From positions 172,997 to 236,996 of the forward strand of contig JARIED010000005.1 in assembly GCA_029266945.1 (NCBI GenBank): 64,000 nucleotides of DNA, written 5' to 3'. Under the pieces are notes generated by a model. That model was not told where the DNA came from. It ran no database searches and worked only from the letters and a program-made list of their open reading frames with translations. The translations under genes were made by a program, and so were the position numbers. The DNA is from Slackia sp. (GTDB lineage Bacteria > Actinomycetota > Coriobacteriia > Coriobacteriales > Eggerthellaceae). Below are positions 45,764 through 54,074 of the stretch, piece by piece. Within the stretch, counting starts at the first letter, position 1. Each line of letters begins with the position of its first letter.

Positions 45764-46690
45764 ATGCTCGAAAGCGTTCTTGCCATACCATTCTGGATCG
45801 AATTCGCTGGAACCATCACCGGCGCGCTTGCAGGCGCCATCGCCGGCGTGCGCGCGGAATACGACATCTTCGGCACTACGGTGCTCGCCTGCGTCACCGG
45901 ACTCGGCGGCGGCATCATCCGCGACATCCTGCTGCAAGACTACGGCATCTACGCGTTCCAACACCCGATTCTGCTGCTCACATGCGCGATCGCGGGCGGC
46001 CTCGTGTTCTACTTCCACAAGCTCGCCGACGCCTTCGACTGGGTCATGGACTTCCTGGACAACCTGTCCGTCGGCCTGTGGGCCGTCGTGTCAGTAGGCA
46101 AGAGCCTCTCGGCCGGCCTGGCCATCATCCCGTCCATCATCCTGGGCACCATCACCGCCGTGGGCGGCGGCATCAGCCGCGACGTGCTCATGGCGCAGCG
46201 GCCCGTGGCCTTTCAGGCGGGAACCCTCTACGGCACGGCATCGCTGTTCGGATCGACCGCTTTCGCACTCATGAAGCAAAACGACGTACTGGGCGATTAC
46301 GCGGCCATCACCTGCGTCGTGCTGGTCATGGCGATCAGGTACGCCTCCGAATTCTTCGGCTGGCGCACCAAGCCCGCCCAAGACTACAGCGACAAGGTGA
46401 TCGTGCCCGTCAAGAAGGTGGCCCACGTGGCAGCGCGCCCCGTCAAAAAAGTCGTGCGCAACGCGGTTGACCGCAGGATCGTTTCCTCCCCCGAACCGCA
46501 GCTGCCGCACCACGAAAAGGCAGCGCACCGCATCAAGCTGCGCGCCGAGGCCCAGGCCCGCATGGCGCAAAGCATCAACGCGGGCGCCTCTTCATCGCTG
46601 AACAAGCCTTCTCAAATAACGGGCGAGTACGCCCCTCATCGCGAACCGGGCAGCACGAGCAAGCCGAACTCGCCCGCATCGAAGGAATAG
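45764..46690 (+). CDS. TRIC/UPF0126-family cation channel with basic tail
   Basis: A 308-residue protein. The first 205 residues contain two UPF0126 repeats (TRIC-type), each with the glycine-rich motif GGGI-x-RD: GLGGGIIRDILL and AVGGGISRDVLM. Seven helices are expected. Prokaryotic TRIC proteins are trimeric monovalent-cation channels. A C-terminal tail of about 100 residues is Lys/Arg/Ala/Ser-rich (VKKVAHVAARPVKKVVRNAV), hydrophilic and not part of the family core; it may be a cytoplasmic regulatory tail. ATG 45764 has only a short GGAG ribosome site. The large frame running from 44885 is antisense-like read-through of the previous gene and was discarded. Confidence 0.88.
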   Translation: MLESVLAIPFWIEFAGTITGALAGAIAGVRAEYDIFGTTVLACVTGLGGGIIRDILLQDYGIYAFQHPILLLTCAIAGGLVFYFHKLADAFDWVMDFLDNLSVGLWAVVSVGKSLSAGLAIIPSIILGTITAVGGGISRDVLMAQRPVAFQAGTLYGTASLFGSTAFALMKQNDVLGDYAAITCVVLVMAIRYASEFFGWRTKPAQDYSDKVIVPVKKVAHVAARPVKKVVRNAVDRRIVSSPEPQLPHHEKAAHRIKLRAEAQARMAQSINAGASSSLNKPSQITGEYAPHREPGSTSKPNSPASKE

Positions 46691-46776
46691 CCCGCGCGGG
46701 AAACGGCACGCGAGCGCATATAAACGAAAAACCAGGCGCGCCTCGAAAGACGTGCCCGGCCCGATAATACGATGGT

Positions 46777-46815
46777 CGAAAAAGCGGTCCGCGCACGGCG
46801 CCGGCCGCTTTTTCG
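46777..46815. terminator. Bidirectional terminator
   Basis: CGAAAAAGCGG pairs with CCGCTTTTTCG, with a GC-rich upper stem. It separates the convergent TRIC and HD genes. Confidence 0.85.
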
Positions 46816-46841
46816 CGCCGTGCGTCCGCGAAGTCCCCTCC

Positions 46842-47447
46842 TTACGCCTCGGCGGAAACGAATGCATCGCGATCGGGAGCGAAGCTCTGCATGGCCTTGA
46901 TGGTGCGATCGAACAACTCGTCGAGCCCCCAACCAAGCATCTCGGCTCCGGAGCGGATTACCTCGCGGCTCACGCCTGCGGCAAAGCGCTTGTCCTTGAA
47001 TTTCTTCTTCAGCGACTTCACTTCGAAATCCATCACGCTCTTCGAGGGGCGCATGATGACCGCAGCGCCGATCAGGCCCGTCAGCTCCTCGGTGGCGAAC
47101 AGGATTTTCTCCATCTGCAGCTCGGGGCGAGGAAGCTCCGTGTTGTAGTCGGACGTATGACTCTGGATGGCACGGATCAGTTCGGGCGTGCCGCCTGCGG
47201 CCTCGATCAGCGGCGTGGCGTAGAGCGTATGCATCTCGGGCTCGTCGTCGTGCTCTTCCCAATCGAGGTCGTGCAGCAGGCCGACGATACCCCAGAACTC
47301 CTCGTTTTCGGGATCGAATTCGCGCGCGAAATAGCGCATGGTCTGTTCGACCGTTTCACCGTGCTCGATATGGAACGGGTCTTTGTTGTGCTCGCTGAGC
47401 AGCGCGAAGGCCGCATCGCGCGTCATACCTGCATCAAGTGTCGCCAT
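46842..47447 (-). CDS. HD-domain hydrolase
   Basis: A 201-residue HD-superfamily protein. Metal ligands are expected in HIEHGETVEQ and the HD pair in GLLHDLDWEEHDDEPEMH, with a later EELTGLIGA region conserved in a subgroup that is often annotated simply as 'HD domain protein' or hydrolase. The substrate (nucleotide or phosphoester) is unknown. ATG 47447 follows AAAGGA. It is downstream of the metal-exporter gene on the same strand but separated by 215 bases containing a structured element. Confidence 0.85.
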   Translation of the reverse strand: MATLDAGMTRDAAFALLSEHNKDPFHIEHGETVEQTMRYFAREFDPENEEFWGIVGLLHDLDWEEHDDEPEMHTLYATPLIEAAGGTPELIRAIQSHTSDYNTELPRPELQMEKILFATEELTGLIGAAVIMRPSKSVMDFEVKSLKKKFKDKRFAAGVSREVIRSGAEMLGWGLDELFDRTIKAMQSFAPDRDAFVSAEA

Positions 47448-47509
47448 GGGTGCATCCTTTCGGTCCTATTCCGCCCGCCCGCCGCGCTGCGATCGGGTCC
47501 GGAAAACAC

Positions 47510-47583
47510 GAAAGGCGCCCGAACCCGGCCTTATAGCGCCTCGGAAGAAGCGCCGTACCTACGGCAGAGTTCAGACGCCTTTC
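47510..47583 (-). terminator. Branched terminator-like structure after the metal exporter gene
   Basis: GAAAGGCGcCCGAAC (from 47510) pairs with GTTCaGaCGCCTTTC (to 47583), enclosing an inner GCCGTA/TACGGC hairpin. On the minus strand it is followed by GTGTTTTCC. Confidence 0.45.
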
Positions 47584-47661
47584 TTCCTTCACCCGGTGAT
47601 GAAGGAGGCTTAACGAATGCGATTGTACCGCGCCGGCGCAAGAAGCGTCAAACAGCCGCGC

Positions 47662-48606
47662 CTACAGCGTCACGCCGAGAGCCGTCATGACGCCGCCCAC
47701 GGCAATGCCGACGAGCAGCAAGCCCGCCACAATCGCCAGGTTGTCGCGCATCGGGCGGTTCGTGCGCAGCAGCACCAGCAGGCCGACGCCCGCGCTAACC
47801 AGCAGGCCGCCCATCATGGCGCCCGCGCCCAGCGTGCCGTCCAGGTACAGCTCGGTGATCGCCACCGACGCCGCGCAGTTGGGGATAAGGCCGACCACCG
47901 ACGCCGCGACCACCGACAGGCCCGGGTTGCCCGCCATGAACGACGCGATGACGTCTTCGCCCACGGCGTCCATGACCGCCTCTAGCAGCAAGGTGATCAA
48001 GAAGATGAACAGCGTCACCTGAACGGTGTGCTTCAGGGCGCTTTTCGCGATGGACACGCCCGCGTGGTCGTGCTCGTGCTCCTCGTCGTGCTCGTAATCG
48101 TAGGCCAGCTCGGGCTCTTTCTCGCACGCGGCGCAATCGCCGTTGCAATGGCATTTATCGCGCTCGCACAGCTCGTGGATGCGCAGGCGCTCGCGGTCGC
48201 GGCGCATGAGGTGCAGCGCCGCATCCACCGCGAAGCCGACGATCATGCCCACAACCATCTTGATGGCCAGCACCTTCGCGATCAGGGCGATCGGCGCCTG
48301 TTCTGCGATCAGGATCGGCAGCATCTCATCGCTCGTGGAAAGAAACACCGCGAACAGCGTGCCCAGCGTGACCACGCGCGCGGCATAGAGCGTCGACGCG
48401 GCGGCGGAAAAGCCGCACTGCGGAACCACGCCCAGAAGCGCGCCGATCGCAGGGCCCGCCTTGCCGGCCTTGCGCACGGCAGCCTCGCTCGCCTTGCCCG
48501 CGTGATGTTCGAGGGCCTCCATGGCCAGGTAGGTCACGAACAGGAATGGAATGAGCTTCAACGTGTCGAGAAACGCATGCTCGAATGCATGCATGAGTAT
48601 TTCCAT
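47662..48606 (-). CDS. Putative heavy-metal/manganese exporter, ArsP_2-like
   Basis: A 314-residue membrane protein with about eight to ten helices. The opening FEHAFLDTLKLIPFLFVTYL and the repeated GVVPQCGFSAAAS / GLIPNCAASVAI motifs match the putative permease family PF11449, often labelled a manganese or arsenic transporter. The central cytoplasmic loop is rich in Cys, His and acidic residues (CERDKCHCNGDCAAC, then YEHDEEHEHDH) and looks like a metal-binding site. Its metal is unknown. ATG 48606 follows GGAAGG; an in-frame ATG at 48636 lies further upstream, without a ribosome site. Downstream genes on this strand are separately terminated. Confidence 0.82.
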   Translation of the reverse strand: MEILMHAFEHAFLDTLKLIPFLFVTYLAMEALEHHAGKASEAAVRKAGKAGPAIGALLGVVPQCGFSAAASTLYAARVVTLGTLFAVFLSTSDEMLPILIAEQAPIALIAKVLAIKMVVGMIVGFAVDAALHLMRRDRERLRIHELCERDKCHCNGDCAACEKEPELAYDYEHDEEHEHDHAGVSIAKSALKHTVQVTLFIFLITLLLEAVMDAVGEDVIASFMAGNPGLSVVAASVVGLIPNCAASVAITELYLDGTLGAGAMMGGLLVSAGVGLLVLLRTNRPMRDNLAIVAGLLLVGIAVGGVMTALGVTL

Positions 48607-48726
48607 CAAGACCTTCCTTCGATTGCGCGGCCGCATCGGCCGACATGCGCCTCGTGCGAGACGCGTCGCCTGGTCGCATGGGTGCTATTTCGTGCAGAAG
48701 CACTGGATATTACCATAGGGTAACTT

Positions 48727-49701
48727 TTAATACGAGCCCTTCCATCGACGAGGATGGCCCGTACGCGATTTGATGCGCTTTGCCTCCTCGACGCGTTTCT
48801 TGGCCGTCTGCACCTCGTCGCGCAGGCGGATGTAGCTTTCGAAGCGCTCGCGCGGCAGGCTCCCATCCTCCACGGCGGCGCGCACCGCGCATCCGGGCTC
48901 GGCGCCGTGGCGGCAATCCGAGAACCGGCAGCGCTGCGCAAGCTCCTCGACGTCGGAAAACGCGACGTCGATGCCCGCATCGGAATCCCACAGGGCGAGG
49001 CCGCGGATGCCCGGCATGTCGATTACGCACCCGGCGCCGGGAATGCGCACGATTTCGCGCGACACGGTGGTGTGGCGGCCCTTGCCGTCACCTTCGCGCA
49101 CCGCGCCTGTGGCCTGAACCTCGTCGCCCACCAGCAGATTCACCAGGCTCGACTTGCCCACGCCGCTCTTGCCCAGCAGGATGGCGATTTCGCCCGGAGC
49201 GATGCATGCGCGCACCGCCTCGACGCTTGCCGGGTCCCCCGAAGAGATGACCAGGACGCGCGTTCCCTGCGCGACGCGCTCGACCAGGACGCGCACCTGC
49301 TCGAGGGTCTCGACGCTTTCGGCCTGGTCGGCCTTGGTCAGCAGTACGAACACCTCGGCGCCGCTTTCATGGGCGAGCACCAGCTCGCGCTCGAGCCTGC
49401 GCACATTGAGGTTGGCACACGGCTCGGCCACGAACACCTTGTCGAAGTTGGCGGCCAGAACCTGCTGCTCCATACGCTCGGTAGGGTCCTTGCGCACGAA
49501 GGCGCTGCGGCGCGGCAGCACCTCTTCGATGATGCCCTTGTCATGGCCGGAAGGGACCGATATCTCGACCGAGTCGCCGCATGCCGCGCGCACGTCGGCG
49601 CCCTTCACCAGCGCGGTGGCATGCTCGCATCGATACCGAGATCCGTCTTGCGTTTCGACCAGAGGATAGCCTCGGTCGAGCTTCACCACGATTCCCCGCA
49701 T
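48727..49701 (-). CDS. rsgA: Ribosome small-subunit-dependent GTPase RsgA
   Basis: A circularly permuted GTPase that checks late 30S assembly. At 324 residues it has an N-terminal OB-fold, GTPase motifs in the order G4 (LLTKAD), G1 (GKSGVGKSS), G3 (DMPGIRG), and a C-terminal zinc cluster in CRFSDCRHGAEPGC. All are complete. The ATG at 49701 overlaps the stop codon of the upstream gene (TAATG), so translation is coupled to the secreted OB-fold-like protein and, through it, to trkH. Confidence 0.95.
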   Translation of the reverse strand: MRGIVVKLDRGYPLVETQDGSRYRCEHATALVKGADVRAACGDSVEISVPSGHDKGIIEEVLPRRSAFVRKDPTERMEQQVLAANFDKVFVAEPCANLNVRRLERELVLAHESGAEVFVLLTKADQAESVETLEQVRVLVERVAQGTRVLVISSGDPASVEAVRACIAPGEIAILLGKSGVGKSSLVNLLVGDEVQATGAVREGDGKGRHTTVSREIVRIPGAGCVIDMPGIRGLALWDSDAGIDVAFSDVEELAQRCRFSDCRHGAEPGCAVRAAVEDGSLPRERFESYIRLRDEVQTAKKRVEEAKRIKSRTGHPRRWKGSY

Positions 49702-50432
49702 TAACGAGACCTTTCACGTACGTACCAGAACATCAGCATGAGAAACGCGCCCACCGTCAAGGCCGCGAGGCCCGGGAAGAACGCGTGGATATCGAATTCG
49801 TCGGAATGCTCGAACCCCTGGTCTTCCACGACGACCGACGTCGCGTGGATATCGCTTTCGCCTTCGTGCTCGCTGCATGCCAGGTTGAACACGCCCTGGA
49901 CGCGCACCCACGATCCCGTTTTTCCGTACGAGCCGTACGTGTCGATCTTGGCCGCGTCCTCCTGGCGCATGACCACCGACACCGACGAGTTCGATGCGAC
50001 GTCCGCAAGCGTCACCCATACCATGCCGGATGGGCCGCCCGACATGCGAATCGCCTCGCCTACCGCCTCGCCGCGCACCTGGACCGTCTGTCCGTTGTAG
50101 TACGAATCGGCGCCGGCAAGGTCGGCGATGGCGGCGTCGTAGAGAAACGATGTGTCGGAAACCTGGCCGTCATTGACCTCGTTGCCCGAAGCGTCGAGCG
50201 GCGCGGGCGCCTCTTCGGGCCCGGCCGCATCCTGCGGGCCCTCGGGAATGCCGATGCCCGCCTGCTCGCCCCCGGGGGCCTTGCCGTCGGAAACCTCGGT
50301 GCCGGCGGAAACCACCGACCCCTGGGACGAGCCGTCGCCTTCCACGGCCCACGCCGCGGGCGCGCACAGCACCAGGCCCAACGTGAACGCCGCGGCCCAG
50401 GCGCACGCGCGCTTACGAATGCTAGCGGACAC
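49701..50432 (-). CDS. Secreted membrane-anchored protein with OB-fold-like domain
   Basis: A 243-residue protein with a signal peptide (about residues 8-29, ending APAAWA), a Ser/Gly/Glu/Pro-rich spacer to about 90, a beta-rich domain around residues 110-205 (VQVRGEAVGEAIR, later SWVRVQGVFNLACSEHEGESDIHA), and a single C-terminal helix (AALTVGAFLMLMFWYV) with a short basic tail. The domain looks like an OB-fold of the cytochrome-biogenesis or tRNA_anti-like type. Its function is unknown. The start overlaps the trkH stop by 11 bases and its stop overlaps the rsgA start, so it belongs to that operon. It may be an extracytoplasmic accessory to the K+ transporter, by position only. Confidence 0.75.
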   Translation of the reverse strand: MSASIRKRACAWAAAFTLGLVLCAPAAWAVEGDGSSQGSVVSAGTEVSDGKAPGGEQAGIGIPEGPQDAAGPEEAPAPLDASGNEVNDGQVSDTSFLYDAAIADLAGADSYYNGQTVQVRGEAVGEAIRMSGGPSGMVWVTLADVASNSSVSVVMRQEDAAKIDTYGSYGKTGSWVRVQGVFNLACSEHEGESDIHATSVVVEDQGFEHSDEFDIHAFFPGLAALTVGAFLMLMFWYVRERSR

Positions 50433-51945
50433 GGCGATTCCTCCTTCGGGGCCTGAAAGATGCGACGATCGACACCAGCAGGGCGATCAGCGTGACGTAT
50501 TCGAGACGCCCCGCCCACATGTCGAAGATATAGAGCAGCTTGAGCATATCGGGCATGCCAGGCTGGATGATGCCGCTCGACATGCCGATATTGGAAACCA
50601 TGGAAACCGACTCGAACAGCGACGTGGCGGCGTCGTAGCCGTATGCCACCGTGGCGATCGTCGTGGCGAGGAACATGATGCCGTAAAGCATGAACACCGC
50701 CAGGTTCGCGCGCACCAGATCGGTGTTGAGCGGACGGCGGCCCACATGATAGTAGGTCACCACCTGACGCGCCGACGCGGGCGCGAGCAGGTCTTTGATA
50801 TAGGCGACCAATTCCTTGGCCAGAATGCCGACGCGCATCACTTTGATGCCGCCCGTGGTAGAACCCGCCGAACCGCCGATCGCCATGCAGAACACGATAA
50901 TCAGCAGCGCGCCGCTCGAGACCACCGTGGTCATCTGGTTCACGCTGATGGTCTGGAAGCCCGTCGACGAGAACGCCGCCACTACGGTGAACACAGAACG
51001 GCGCAGCAGCGTAGGCAGCTCGTCGTAGAGATTCGCCGTGCACAGCGCCGCCACGAACGCCGCCACCACAACCGAAAGCCAGATGGCCAGCGTGCGGATC
51101 TCGATGTCTTTGAAGAAGTGGTCGATGCGGCCCTTCCACACCTCGCTGTGCAACGTGAAGTTGATCGAGCCTAGCAGGATGAGCACCATGACCACGATTT
51201 CGATCAACCCGCTGTGGTAGTACAGAATGCCGGGGCTCATCGACGTCATGCCGCCCGTGTTGAACGACGCCACCGACAGCCACAGGCCGTTGAAGAACGC
51301 GCGCAAAGGCTCCATGCCGATGAAGAAGCACAGCAACGAAAGCACCACCGTGCCGATGAGGATGAAGGCGGCCGAGAAGCGCACGATAAAGCGCGCCGTC
51401 TGCATGATGTTGGGGATCACGTGCTCGCTGCGGCCCTCGGACGAATACAGCGACGAGTCGACCGCGCGGCCGAACAGGCCCAGCGAGAGCGCGATCACGA
51501 CGACGCCCTGGCCGCCGATGCATTGCATGGTGAAACGCCACATGTTGTCGGCGATCGCCATGTGGTTGATGTCCTGCGCGACCGAAGCGCCGGTGGTGGT
51601 CCATGCGCTCATGCATTCGAAGACCGCATCGAGGTACGACCCGAAATGGCCCGACAGCGCCATGGGAACGGACCCGAGCAACGTGAGCACGAGCCATGCG
51701 AAGCCCGTCACCGCCAACGCATGCTTCGGCAAAAGCTTGCCCGGCAGCACCAGGCACATGCGCAGAAGCGAGCCCACGATAAGCGCGAGGCCGATGCCCA
51801 ACAGGTAGCGCGTCGCAGCCGACCATTCGCCGACCAGGCACGCCACGGCGAAGGGGATGCACTGGGCGACCGCCAGGAACAGCACCAGAACGCCGAGGTA
51901 ATGGGCGATGACGCGGAAGTCATACAGCGTGAATTTCTGCCACAT
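50422..51945 (-). CDS. trkH: Potassium uptake protein TrkH
   Basis: A 507-residue K+ channel-type transporter subunit. It has four M1-P-M2-like repeats with filter segments: TTTGASV in repeat 1, SFNTGGMTS in repeat 2, SSTGFQT in repeat 3 and SNIGMSSG in repeat 4. The trademark GSAGSTTGGIKVMR loop is present. The usual partner, a TrkA/KtrA-type NAD-binding subunit, is not within this window. It follows a 47-residue membrane protein gene by 6 bases (TAGCGGGACATG). It is the second of four tightly packed leftward genes ending with rsgA. Confidence 0.93.
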   Translation of the reverse strand: MWQKFTLYDFRVIAHYLGVLVLFLAVAQCIPFAVACLVGEWSAATRYLLGIGLALIVGSLLRMCLVLPGKLLPKHALAVTGFAWLVLTLLGSVPMALSGHFGSYLDAVFECMSAWTTTGASVAQDINHMAIADNMWRFTMQCIGGQGVVVIALSLGLFGRAVDSSLYSSEGRSEHVIPNIMQTARFIVRFSAAFILIGTVVLSLLCFFIGMEPLRAFFNGLWLSVASFNTGGMTSMSPGILYYHSGLIEIVVMVLILLGSINFTLHSEVWKGRIDHFFKDIEIRTLAIWLSVVVAAFVAALCTANLYDELPTLLRRSVFTVVAAFSSTGFQTISVNQMTTVVSSGALLIIVFCMAIGGSAGSTTGGIKVMRVGILAKELVAYIKDLLAPASARQVVTYYHVGRRPLNTDLVRANLAVFMLYGIMFLATTIATVAYGYDAATSLFESVSMVSNIGMSSGIIQPGMPDMLKLLYIFDMWAGRLEYVTLIALLVSIVASFRPRRRNRRVR

Positions 51946-51951
51946 GTCCCG

Positions 51952-52095
51952 CTACCCTATCAAGGCTTTCATGACGATGACGACGACGCCCAGCCAGATG
52001 ACGAACAGCACGATGGCGGCTATGACGATGCACACCGCAGTGAGCGGCGCCTTGAGCGCTTGCCACCATTCTCTCTTGACGATGTTCGTCCGCAC
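51952..52095 (-). CDS. Small membrane protein upstream of trkH, 47 residues
   Basis: Starts at GTG 52095, 6 bases after AAAGG, and ends at TAG 51952, six bases before the trkH start. It consists of a short basic head (MRTNIVKREWWQALKA) and one long hydrophobic helix (AVCIVIAAIVLFVIWLGVVV). It is too short for ordinary gene finders, but its ribosome site, membrane helix and operon position support it. Small single-helix subunits that stabilise K+ transporters are known (KdpF). Whether this is such a subunit is inference; I recognise no family. Confidence 0.65.
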   Translation of the reverse strand: MRTNIVKREWWQALKAPLTAVCIVIAAIVLFVIWLGVVVIVMKALIG

Positions 52096-52135
52096 GACGG
52101 GCCTTTCTAAAAAACATGTTCAGTCAATCCGCAGA

Positions 52136-52993
52136 TTATACGTCAAGCTCGAGCGACACGGGGCAATGGTCGCTTCCCATGACATCCGCATGGATGGAGG
52201 CGCCGCTCACCGCGTCGCGCAGCGCATCGCTCACTAGGAAATAATCGATGCGCCACCCCGCGTTGTTCTTGCGCGCATTGAAGCGGTAGCTCCACCAGGA
52301 ATAGGCGCCGGCGAGGTCGGGGTTGAGCATGCGGAAGGTGTCCGCGAAGCCCGCGTCGAGCAGGGTCGTGAACTTCTCGCGTTCCTCGTCGGAAAAGCCC
52401 GCGTTTCCGCGATTGGGGCCGGGATTCTTCAGGTCGATTTCGTTGTGGGCGACGTTGAAATCGCCGCACATCACGACGGGCTTGGGGTCGGCCTTCTCCT
52501 GGCCGGACGCGCGCGGCAGCTCGGCAATGCGCACATGGCCTTCGCCCGCGGCAGGCTGCTGTATCGGCACGCCCGCAGGAATCGTTCCCGCCTCGAGGCC
52601 CTTGCAAAAATCGCGGAAGGCGTCGTCCCACGCCATGCGATGGTCGATGCGGGCCAACTCGTTTTGGGCGTTCGGCGTATACACGTCGACGAACCAAAAC
52701 GTCGGGAATTCAAGCGCCACGATACGGCCCTCGTCATCGAGCTCGGGCACGCCCAGGCCGTGCAGCGCGCGAAGCGGCTGCTCGCGGCAGAACACCGCGG
52801 TGCCGGAATAGCCCTTGCGCTCGGCGTAGCTCCAAAACTGGAAATACCCGGGAAGTTCGAGGTCGATCTGGTCCTCCTGCAGCTTCGTCTCCTGCAGGGC
52901 CACGATATCGGCATCGAGGTCCGAGAATGACTCCTCGAAGCCTTTCTTCACGACGGCACGCAGGCCGTTCACATTCCATGAAACGAAACGCAT
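52136..52993 (-). CDS. xth: Exodeoxyribonuclease III / AP endonuclease
   Basis: A 285-residue DNA repair enzyme with AP-endonuclease and 3'-phosphodiesterase activity. It has SWNVNGLRA, the metal ligand Glu35 in QETK, Tyr105 in DVYTPN, Asp178 and Asn180 in GDFNVAH, and the C-terminal SDHCPV, so the catalytic set is complete. Residues about 134-171 are an insertion of low-complexity Gly/Pro/Ala text (AGTIPAGVPIQQPAAG) not found in short family members. ATG 52993 follows AAGGAGG. The stop is 41 bases from the next leftward start. Confidence 0.95.
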   Translation of the reverse strand: MRFVSWNVNGLRAVVKKGFEESFSDLDADIVALQETKLQEDQIDLELPGYFQFWSYAERKGYSGTAVFCREQPLRALHGLGVPELDDEGRIVALEFPTFWFVDVYTPNAQNELARIDHRMAWDDAFRDFCKGLEAGTIPAGVPIQQPAAGEGHVRIAELPRASGQEKADPKPVVMCGDFNVAHNEIDLKNPGPNRGNAGFSDEEREKFTTLLDAGFADTFRMLNPDLAGAYSWWSYRFNARKNNAGWRIDYFLVSDALRDAVSGASIHADVMGSDHCPVSLELDV

Positions 52994-53091
52994 CCGCGCC
53001 TCCTTCTTGTTCGCTCTGTTCGAATCGCATTATCGCGCATCGCACGCGGCGCGGATGACGACCCGAAGCGCCGCAGGCGAAACCCACGAGA

Positions 53092-53121
53092 AAGGCACGC
53101 CGGAAATCTCCGACGCGCCTT
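53092..53121 (-). terminator. Probable terminator of the TVP38-like gene
   Basis: AGGCACGCCGGA pairs with TCCGACGCGCCT (two mismatches). On the minus strand it is followed by TTCTCG. A second stem GGCGC-AAA-GCGCC with seven Ts lies at about 53132-53153 for the plus strand. Confidence 0.5.
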
Positions 53122-53168
53122 CGAAATGCACGGTGCGGCGCAAAGCGCCTTTTTTTCGCGCGGCCGGG

Positions 53169-54038
53169 CTATTCGGCGCGGCCGGTCTTGTTCGCCGCGC
53201 GCTTGAGGCCCGAAAGGCCGTGCAGGATCTTTTCGTGCATCATCAGCGCCACGACGGCGATCACAGCCGCCACCGTGAACAGGACGATGCTCTGGGTGTA
53301 GTCGCCTTCAATCAGGCCTGCGGCGCCGAACGTGGAAATAAGGATGCCGGGGATGCGTCCCACGTTCGCCAGAAACAAGAAGTCGCGCATGCTCATATTA
53401 GTGAGCGGGACAAGGTAGGTGAACACGTCTTTCGGCAGGCCGGGAATCAGGAACAGGACGAACACCATGACGTCGAGTTTTTCGCTCTGCTCGAATTTCT
53501 CGAGCTTTCCCATCCACTTCTCGGGAATCATCGCGCGCACGAACGGGGCGCCCAGCTTGTGCACCACGGCGAAGATGAACGCGCTCGAAATGACGCAGCC
53601 CACGAACACGATCAGCGCGCCGCCCCACGGGCCGTACATCATGCCCGCCGCAAGCTGCACCACCTCGCCTGGGATGAAGGCGACCACGATCTGGAGGAAC
53701 TGGAACCCCAGAAGCATGAACACGCCGCCGACGCCGGCGCTTTGCACGCCTTCGATCACGCGCTCGAGACCGCCCGGCTCGGTCAGTTCGGCGATCATGG
53801 GGGCGATTGCGACGCAAGCCACCGCCATCAACACGAAAAACGCCGCCAGGCCTCCGAGCTTGAACAGGTCGGCCTTGGTGAGGCGCGAAAACGCGGGCTT
53901 CGTCGAAACGGGAACTTCGAAACGTTCCTCGAATTCATCCCTTCGCTCTTCGCGCCGTTCCGAGAATTCGTCCCGGTACTCTTCGAGCCGCTCTATTCCG
54001 GAACGGAGCTTTTCCGTTGCGCCAGTGTTTTTCACCAC
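53169..54038 (-). CDS. TVP38/TMEM64-family membrane protein
   Basis: A 289-residue protein. A strongly charged N-terminal 50 residues with coiled-coil character (ERREERRDEFEERFE) precede about six helices. The family signature region reads FIPGEVVQLAAGMMYGPWGGALIVFVG, with the later LFLIPGLPKDVFTYL. TVP38/DedA-like proteins are linked to lipid scrambling and envelope homeostasis. ATG 54038 begins MVKNTGATEK. It is in a run of leftward envelope genes with PRC-barrel and YtxH proteins. Confidence 0.88.
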   Translation of the reverse strand: MVKNTGATEKLRSGIERLEEYRDEFSERREERRDEFEERFEVPVSTKPAFSRLTKADLFKLGGLAAFFVLMAVACVAIAPMIAELTEPGGLERVIEGVQSAGVGGVFMLLGFQFLQIVVAFIPGEVVQLAAGMMYGPWGGALIVFVGCVISSAFIFAVVHKLGAPFVRAMIPEKWMGKLEKFEQSEKLDVMVFVLFLIPGLPKDVFTYLVPLTNMSMRDFLFLANVGRIPGILISTFGAAGLIEGDYTQSIVLFTVAAVIAVVALMMHEKILHGLSGLKRAANKTGRAE

Positions 54039-54074
54039 GAGACCCCACCGATCGATTCGAATTGCAGAACGCGC

